Source: Fagopyrum homotropicum (lineage: Eukaryota > Streptophyta > Magnoliopsida > Caryophyllales > Polygonaceae). From it: a stretch of DNA of 64,000 bases. The notes under the pieces are model-generated. The model saw only the letters and a list, made by a program, of their open reading frames with translations, was not told where the DNA came from and searched no databases. Position 1 is the first letter of the stretch; every line of letters starts with the position of its first letter. Of this stretch, positions 57,468 to 64,000 are shown piece by piece. A program made the position numbers and the translations under genes. The stretch is from contig BSWB01000002.1 in assembly GCA_033239125.1 (NCBI GenBank), forward strand, positions 3,195,001-3,259,000, written 5' to 3'.

Positions 57468-60400
57468 TTATTCGAGTGCGGTAGGCGCGAACTCCTCAGC
57501 TTGGAGTTCCGGCGTATACTTCTTGAGTCGTTGGCCGTTCACCTTAAAAGTTCCGCTCGCTTCACCCCATACTTCAACTACATCATGGGGAAAAATACGC
57601 TTAATTAGAAAAGGTCCGGTCCAACGAGATTTAAGCTTACCTGGAAAGAGGCGAAGCCTTGAATTGAAGAGGAGAACTTGATCTCCTTCTTTGAAGTCCT
57701 TTGGAATGATATGCTTATCATGCCAATGCTTTGCTCTGTCCTTATAGATCTTAGCGTTTTCATAAGCGTTCAAGCGGAGTTCATCCAGCTCGTTGATGTC
57801 TAGGAGACGCTTCTCTCCCGCTTCTTTCATGCTGAAGTTCAACCACTTGATAGCCCAAAACGCTTTGTGCTCCAACTCTACCGGCAAGTGACAAGACTTC
57901 CCATACACAAGGTTGTATGGTGTGGTTCCTATGGGAGTCTTGTATGCAGTCCGGTATGCCCATAATGCATCGTCAAGCTTCAAGGACCAATCCTTCCTAG
58001 TCCTTGAAACCGTCTTCTCTAGAATTCCTTTGATCTCCCTATTTGAGATCTCAACTTGTCCACTCGTTTGTGGATGGTAAGGGGTAGCGATCTTGTGAGT
58101 AACCCCATACTTAGCTAGAAGAGCTTCAAAGCGCCGGGCAATGAAGTGAGAACCTCCATCACTAATGATCGTCCTTGGCGTCCCAAATCGCGGGAAAATG
58201 GTCTTGTTGAAGAACTTAACCACCACCATGGCATCATTGGTGGGAGAGGCAATTGCTTCCACCCATCTAGAGACATAGTCCACCGCCAATAGTATGTATT
58301 GGTTTCCACAAGAGGATGGGAATGGTCCCATAAAATCAACTCCCCAAACGTCGAAAATCTCCACCTCTTGGATGTTGTTAAGGGGCATCTCATTCCTCCT
58401 AGAGATATTGCCTGTTCTTTGACAAGCATCGCAGCAAGAAACAAAGGATTGCACATCTCTAAACAAAGTAGGCCAACAGAATCCAGATTGTAATACCTTT
58501 GCGCTAGTCTTGTTCGAACTAGCGTGTCCTCCACAAGGTAGTGAATGACAATGGCGGATGACACTTTGCATCTCATCTTCCGGCACACATCGCCGAATGA
58601 TGCCATCCGGACCTCTCTTGAAGAGGAGAGGTTGGTTCCAAAAGTATTCCCGGACGTCCTTAAAGAACTTCTTCCTTTGTGCGTAGGATAGTCCGGGCGG
58701 TATCTCCTGACAAACCAAATAGTTAACAAAATCAGCAAACCATGGTTCGTTACCTTTGGAGATCACATCGATGCACTCCTCAATAAGGTGTAGGTGATCG
58801 TCCCGGAAGGAGTCGTCGATGGGTAAATGGTCGTCCTCTAGATGTGTTAGGCGACTCAAATGATCCGCAATAGAATTTTCTGAACCTTTCTTGTCGCGGA
58901 TCACAAGATCGAATTCTTGTAGGAGAAGAATCCATCTAATTAGCCTTGGCTTCGCATCTTTCTTCGCAAGGAGGTACCGGATCGCAGCATGATCCGTGTA
59001 GACAATCACCTTTGCACCTACAAGATAAGAGCGAAACTTGTCAATAGCATAGACAATGGCTAAAAACTCTTTTTCGGTAGTGGCGTAGTTGAGCTGCGCT
59101 TCATCTAGCGTCTTGCTAGCATAGTATATGGCATGGGTTGCCCCTTCCTTTCGTTGTCCGAGAACAGCTCCAATAGCTACGTCACTAGCATCACACATAA
59201 TCTCAAAGGGAAGAGTCCAATCCGGGGGTTGGATAATAGGTGCTGAAATTAGAGCTTGCCGAATGGTGTTAAACGCATCAAAATATTCCTGCGAAAACTC
59301 AAAAACCGCATCCTTCATCAATAGATTAGTGAGAGGTTTTGATATCTTAGAAAAGTCCTTAATGAAACATCTATAAAATCCAGCATGTCCTAGGAAACTT
59401 CTTATCCCTTTCACCGAAATTGGGGGAGGAAGCTTCTCTATTGTCTCTATCTTAGCCTTGTCTACTTCTATCCCTCTACTAGAGACTAAGTGGCCTAATA
59501 CAATTCCTTCCTTAACCATAAATTGACACTTCTCCCAATTAAGAACTAGGTTAGTATCTTCACACCTTTGCAAAACAAGAGAAAGGTTAGAAAGGCAATC
59601 GTTAAAAGAGAAACCGTATACGGAGAAGTCGTCCATGAAGACTTCCATGATTTCCTCTACGTATTCGGAGAAGATGGCCATCATGCACCGTTGGAAGGTG
59701 GCTGGGGCGTTGCAAAGCCCGAACGGCATTCTCCTATAAGCAAACGTACCCCATGGGCACGTGAATGTGGTCTTCTCTTGATCATCCGGGTGTATCGGAA
59801 TCTGAAAGAAACCACTATAACCGTCAAGGTAGCAGAAATGTGAATGTTGTGCTAACCTTTCAAGCATTTGATCAATGAATGGCAATGGAAAATGATCCTT
59901 CCGCGTTGCATTGTTGAGCTTGCGGTAGTCTATGCACATCCGCCATCCAGTCACGGTTTGGGTAGGAATGAGTTCGTTGTTCTTGTTGGTGATGACCGTC
60001 ATTCCTCCCTTCTTCGGAACTACTTGAACCGGACTCACCCACTTACTATCGGAGATAGGGTAGATGATACCTACATCAAGAAGTTTAAGAATTTACTTCT
60101 TGACAACCTCCTTCATGGTCGGATTCAACCGCCTTTGAGGTTGTCTTGAAGTTCTAAAATCTTCCTCCATTAGTATTTTATGCATGCATAGGGAGGGTTT
60201 AATTCCTACTAAGTCCTCAATAGTATAGCCTATAGCTTTCCTATGTTTCCTAAGGACAATCATGAGCTGATTATGTTCATCTATGCTTAGATCGGAACTA
60301 ACAATAACCGGAAAGGTAGAATTAGATCCTAGAAAAGCGTACCTTAGATGAGTAGGAAGTGGTTTGAGTTCCATTGCTTTCGGAGCTTCCAATGATCCTT

Positions 60401-63400
60401 GAGAAGCGTCCGATGTCTCCTTAGAAGTTTCTAAGGGTGATGAGTGTGTGGGAGAAGAATCAGAAGAAGTTGAAGAAGTGTCACGATCACTCGTTTCCAC
60501 GCCCAAAATTACGGGTTCCTCATGGCCTCCACAGCCGTGGTTTAGGGCGTGGAAGGGAAATACGGTTGTCACATCTTCTCCACGACCGTATAACTCCCTG
60601 GAGTGAGGCACGATTTTGGTTGTGAAATCCACGGCCGTGGAATACAGGGTATAACCGTGGATTCTCACGTTTTCTGCCTCATCGTGGAGTTTCTCAAACT
60701 CCACTTCACCTATCTCTTCTTGTGCTTTTAAGGCTTCAATTGCCTCATTGCACTCTTCTTCTTCCCCTACATTGGTTAGACTCATAGTGATAACCTTTTG
60801 TAAAGGATCGTTAAAGAGAATCGCACTTACCTCCTCCCTAGACAAACCTTCTTCATCTTGGATATCGAAAATATCCTCATCATAGATTGGCTCCTTCACT
60901 AGAGTAGAAAGAACGAACTCTACTTTCTCCTCTCATATGTCAAAAGCGAGTCTACCATTCTTGCAATCGACTATGCAGCCGGAAGTTGCAAGAAACGGTC
61001 TTCCGAGTATGATCGGGACCGGACTATCTGCAGGAATGTCAAGCACGACAAAATCAATGGGGACAAAGAATTTACCTAGCTTGACCGGGACGTCTTCTAC
61101 AATACCGACGGGGCGAGTGATGGATCGATCCGCCATGTACAACGTCATCTTCACCGGTTTAGGGTCGCCTAAACCGATCTTCCTACACAATGCAAGTGGT
61201 ATGATGCTCACACTTGCTCCTAAGTCACATAACGCATCGTATGTGACATCTCCCACTCCTATGGGAATGCAAAATGACCCCGGATCCTTTAGCTTTGGGG
61301 GCATTTTCTCCTTCATGGTTTTGATGAGATCCGAAGAATCCGAACTCATCTTAACCTCTCCGAAGTCTTCAAGCTTCCTCTTGTTAGAGAGGAGCTCCTT
61401 CAAGAACTTGCCATAAGCCGGCATACCTACGATAGCATCAATAAATGGTATATTAATATGCAGCTTGCTCATGAGTTCTATGAACTTACCAAATTGTTTA
61501 TCTAGGCGCGCTCTCGCTCTAGATTGAGGGAATGGTAGGGGAGGTTTATAAGCTGAAGGAGGAACGTAGACATCTTCCTTCTCCTTCCCCTTTTCTTTCT
61601 CCTTGTCCTTTTCTACGGAGACTTCAACGAACTTAGGCTGCGGATCGGTGGTAGTCACTCCGCTCCTAGTTGTAATTGCCATAACCCTTCCCTTAGGGTT
61701 GTCCTCCGTCTTTCCTGGAAGTTTCCCTTGATTCCTAGAAACTTCCTCCGCATGGTTGAACATTTGGTTTTCCAAAACCTTTTGAGCTTTGTCAACCTTG
61801 GAAATTTGATCATCAACCTTAATGAAGCGGTTCTCCAACCCTTGAAGCTTTCCCAAAATCGTTTCCAACATGGGATCGGGCTTCTCCTTTCCCGAATTGT
61901 TTCCTTCATTAGATGATTGCCCCTGGCTTTTCAAAGGAGTAGAGGAAGAGGAAGGTGGAGTTAGTGAATTAGAATTGGAAGGATAAGAGTTACCGGAATT
62001 TTGTTGATTGGAGCGCCAATTGTTGTTGTTTGAACCCCTATTGTTGTTCCAATTGTTGTTCCGACCGTTATTATTGTTGTTGTTGCCATTCCAATTGTTG
62101 CTCCGGTTATTATTCCGGTTGTTGTTGTTGTTGCGGTTTGTGTTATCACCGCCATTGTTGTTGCCCAAATAGCCAACATCCTTCTCTTGTTGCTTTGGGA
62201 AGTTGGTCTTGATAGCCTCCTTCAACTCTTTGATTTCATTGTTGAGGGAGAAAATCTGATTTTGAGCTTCATGTGTGAGCTTTGCTCCTTGCTCCACACG
62301 ATTTCCCTCCACTTTCCGGTGGGAATACTTCTCTATGACCCTTGCTTGCTTCTCAATGAAGTCTCAAGCGTCATCTTCTCTCATGTCCATGAATGTTCCA
62401 CATGAGAGGGATTGGAGGTTGAATTGCGTTCCCGCATCTAACCCCTTGTAGTAGATCTCCAGCAAGGCAAGTTTGGATATGCCATGATGAGGGCAATCCA
62501 AGAGCAAATCCTGAAACCTTTCCCAAGATTGAAACAAACTTTCGTTAGATCTCATGGAAAATGCATTGATCTTACCTCTAAGTTCCGCCGTTTTGGATGG
62601 CGGAAAGAATTTGGTGAGGAACTCCGCGGAAAGGTCTTCCCACGTGTCTAGTTTCCCACTAGGAAGAGCTTGATACCAAGACAACGCTTTCCCCTTCAAG
62701 GAGAAGAAGAAAGGCTTGAGCTTATAGTTGTTGGTAGTAGCGCTCTTTGGCCTCATTGTCTCCATCATACACTCAAAGTTCTGCAAGTGTTGGTGTGGAG
62801 ATTCAGCGCTTGTCCCGCCAAATTGGTTTTGGCGAACAAGAGTAATGACTTGAGGGTTGAAGCTAAACCCTTGCACATCATCAGCATCAAAGTTCACGCC
62901 CAAACGGCGTGGTTGTTGTGTTGGATCCATCCGCTGGCCAAGAGTTCTTGGCTCTTCATCTGCACGTTCGATCCTCGCATTCCTAGGTGGAACACGACGA
63001 TTGGCAGCTCCCCGTGGATGGAAAGGATTCACATTGATCGTGGGATCAATCTCCTCTAACGGTGGCATGGAAGAATCACTATCATCAGCGGATGAGTGAC
63101 CTTTTCTTCTAGACCTTGATGTTTTCCTTGAGGATTTCTTGCTTCCCTTATTCTTAAGGTCGCTTAGCTCTATCCTCATCTGGAAGATCATGTCTTGTAG
63201 ATTGTTAACTTGAGATTGATGACGATCCATTTCATCCTGGCGGAGGGTCTCATTCCATTGGAGTTGAGCTTCCTTCTCCGTCAACTCCGCTTGAAGATCA
63301 CGTTCGTGTCCTTCAGCAATCTTCTTTTCCTTGCGCTTTTGCCTTAAAGTTTTCTCTAGCTCTTGATCAAGAGGTAAGAGATCTTCGGTGTTCCTAGACC

Positions 63401-63407
63401 TGCGCAT
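57468..63407 (-). pseudogene. Athila gag-pol, one frame with three in-frame stops
   Basis: From the ATG at 63405-63407 a single minus frame of 1,980 codons runs to 57468, broken only by TGA at 62364-62366, TGA at 60933-60935 and TAA at 60093-60095. Order: coiled-coil N-terminus, retrotransposon gag core (KGKALSWYQALPSGKLDTW, FFPPSKTAELRGKI), a low-complexity Asn-rich stretch near 62000-62150, aspartic protease (ALCDLGASVSIIP), a variable linker, RT (YLDGYSGFFQI, FMDDFSVYG), RNase H (IMCDASDVAIGAVLGQ), integrase zinc finger (CHSLPCGGHAS, CDACQRTG) and core (WGVDFMGPFP, ISDGGSHF, EISNREIKGILEK). No frameshift is present, so three point changes explain its inactivation. No chromodomain follows integrase. 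Confidence 0.9.
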
Positions 63408-63645
63408 GCACTCAAAGTAATATCAAATAACGAGAGCAAGCTCCCAAGCTTGACAACCTACTACCGAATTCGGCCGAAACCAAATCCCCGGCAACGGCGC
63501 CAAAAACTTGTTCTTTGGCGAAACTCTGTTCCGTTGCCGGAACAAGAACTTCGTATGTACCTAAGAACACAAACCTGCAAGAACACTCAAGCAGAAAGAT
63601 CAATAGAAAAAGCAATAACAGTCCCCGGCAACGGCGCCAAAAACT
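63408..63645 (-). other. Athila leader with primer-binding sites
   Basis: The tRNA-Asp site (CCCCGGCAACGGCGCCA on +) lies at 63623-63639, six bases from the 5' LTR. A 29-bp exact copy of the site and its flank recurs at 63485-63513. Between them an inverted, interrupted copy (TTTGGCG at 63514-63520, CCGTTGCCGG at 63531-63540) can pair with either site. Confidence 0.88.
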
Positions 63646-64000
63646 TGTTCGCCCCTAGAGGTGTGTGCAAATAAGCTTTAAATTTATAAAACTAGAATCA
63701 AGCAAGCGAACCCGCAGTGTACGGATCGACGTTGTTAAGCAAGAATTCCAGAGTATCGAACACAAGGATTTGGGTGGGAACAAATTCAATTGCAGATTAT
63801 CAAGCGGTTAAATGTAAGAGCTTCGCAAATTATTGGGAAAACAACAATCCTAAAGATCCAAGTATCCAGCTGTGGCAATTGATTCAAGATATACTAATGA
63901 TATAAAGACAGAGTTGAGATATGCAAAGGTATGCTAATGTAAGGTAATCGTACGGTGAAGTTCCAAAAACCTTATATGACTCACCTACAAGACATCTCTA
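63646..64000 (-). repeat. 5' LTR of the Athila-like element (partial)
   Basis: The 355 bases up to the window end equal 51926-52280 except at four positions. The rest of this LTR and its target-site duplication lie beyond the window. Confidence 0.95.

Larger units (their letters stand above)
51926..64000 (-). mobile_element. Athila-like Ty3 retrotransposon (5' LTR runs off the window)
   Basis: A large minus-strand element carries LTRs starting at 51926 and 63646 (as read on +), gag-pol at 63407-57468, an extra ORF region downstream of pol (56706-55127) and a tRNA-Asp primer-binding site. The first 355 bp of the two LTRs differ at four positions (about 1%), so the insertion is recent. Domain order PR-RT-RH-INT, the FMDD-type RT box, lack of a chromodomain and the downstream ORF fit the Athila lineage. 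Three in-frame stops in gag-pol and a frame break in the downstream ORF make it defective. It interrupts a LINE. The right TSD lies outside the window. Confidence 0.9.

Noticed and set aside
1..64000. tRNA, rRNA, CRISPR arrays, operons and bacterial-type promoters
   Set aside because: None seen. The repeats present are transposon-derived and the genes are intron-bearing plant genes.

Overview
This window is nuclear DNA of a flowering plant, most likely a eudicot; I do not assign a genus. It shows spliceosomal GT-AG introns, AT-rich intergenic DNA, plant-type gene families (SKP1/ASK-like, CBM22-GH10 xylanase, isoprenylated heavy-metal-associated protein) and typical plant transposons: Copia and Athila-like Ty3 elements primed by tRNA-Met and tRNA-Asp, LINE fragments with zf-RVT tails, Helitron ends, and Stowaway/Tourist-like MITEs. 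No tRNA, rRNA or CRISPR locus was found.

1-15.3 kb is a tandem SKP1-like cluster on the + strand. It holds the tail of one gene (1-123), an intact gene (5062-5613), a second intact gene (9868-10432) and a copy broken by one missing base (13684-14262). Sequence types alternate A-B-A-B, and the flanks of the two A genes are homologous, so a two-gene unit was probably duplicated. A 5'-truncated LINE sits between the TATA box and ATG of the second gene. A Helitron-like 3' end abuts the TATA box of the third. A 150-bp relic of a xylanase last exon lies between the SKP1 genes.

15.3-42.4 kb is a tandem array of three seven-exon genes for secreted CBM22-GH10 endo-1,4-beta-xylanase-like proteins (578, 578 and 579 residues). 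Both catalytic glutamates and all splice sites are present in each. Intron 2 of the first gene carries a complete 7,970-bp Copia element in antisense orientation (LTRs 715 bp, 7 differences, TSD TAAAT). Its pol frame is long, but it has lost the gag core and one RT catalytic aspartate. Between the second and third genes lies a nested set: a foldback element containing a 2,992-bp solo LTR with a perfect TSD.

42.4-49.8 kb contains a two-exon HIPP gene (43935-44543). A non-autonomous Helitron (44564-47927) starts 20 bp after its stop codon, and the Helitron's 5'-terminal 816 bp is tandemly duplicated. A gutted Copia relic follows.

49.8-64.0 kb is a decayed LINE (ORF1/endonuclease) interrupted at 51926 by a large Athila-like Ty3 element on the - strand that runs past the window end. 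Its gag-pol is one frame with three in-frame stops and no frameshift. It has an extra ORF pair downstream of pol, a leader with two PBS copies and an inverted one, and a palindromic CACGGCCGTG-type motif scattered through LTR, spacers and coding sequence.

The host genes with apparent function are two SKP1-like adaptors (SCF ubiquitin ligase subunits), three apoplastic xylanases and one metal-binding HIPP. The rest is mobile DNA in several nested layers. I found no clearly new multigene system. The strongest unexplained signals are the Helitron 5'-end duplication, the Athila leader architecture and the dispersed palindrome.
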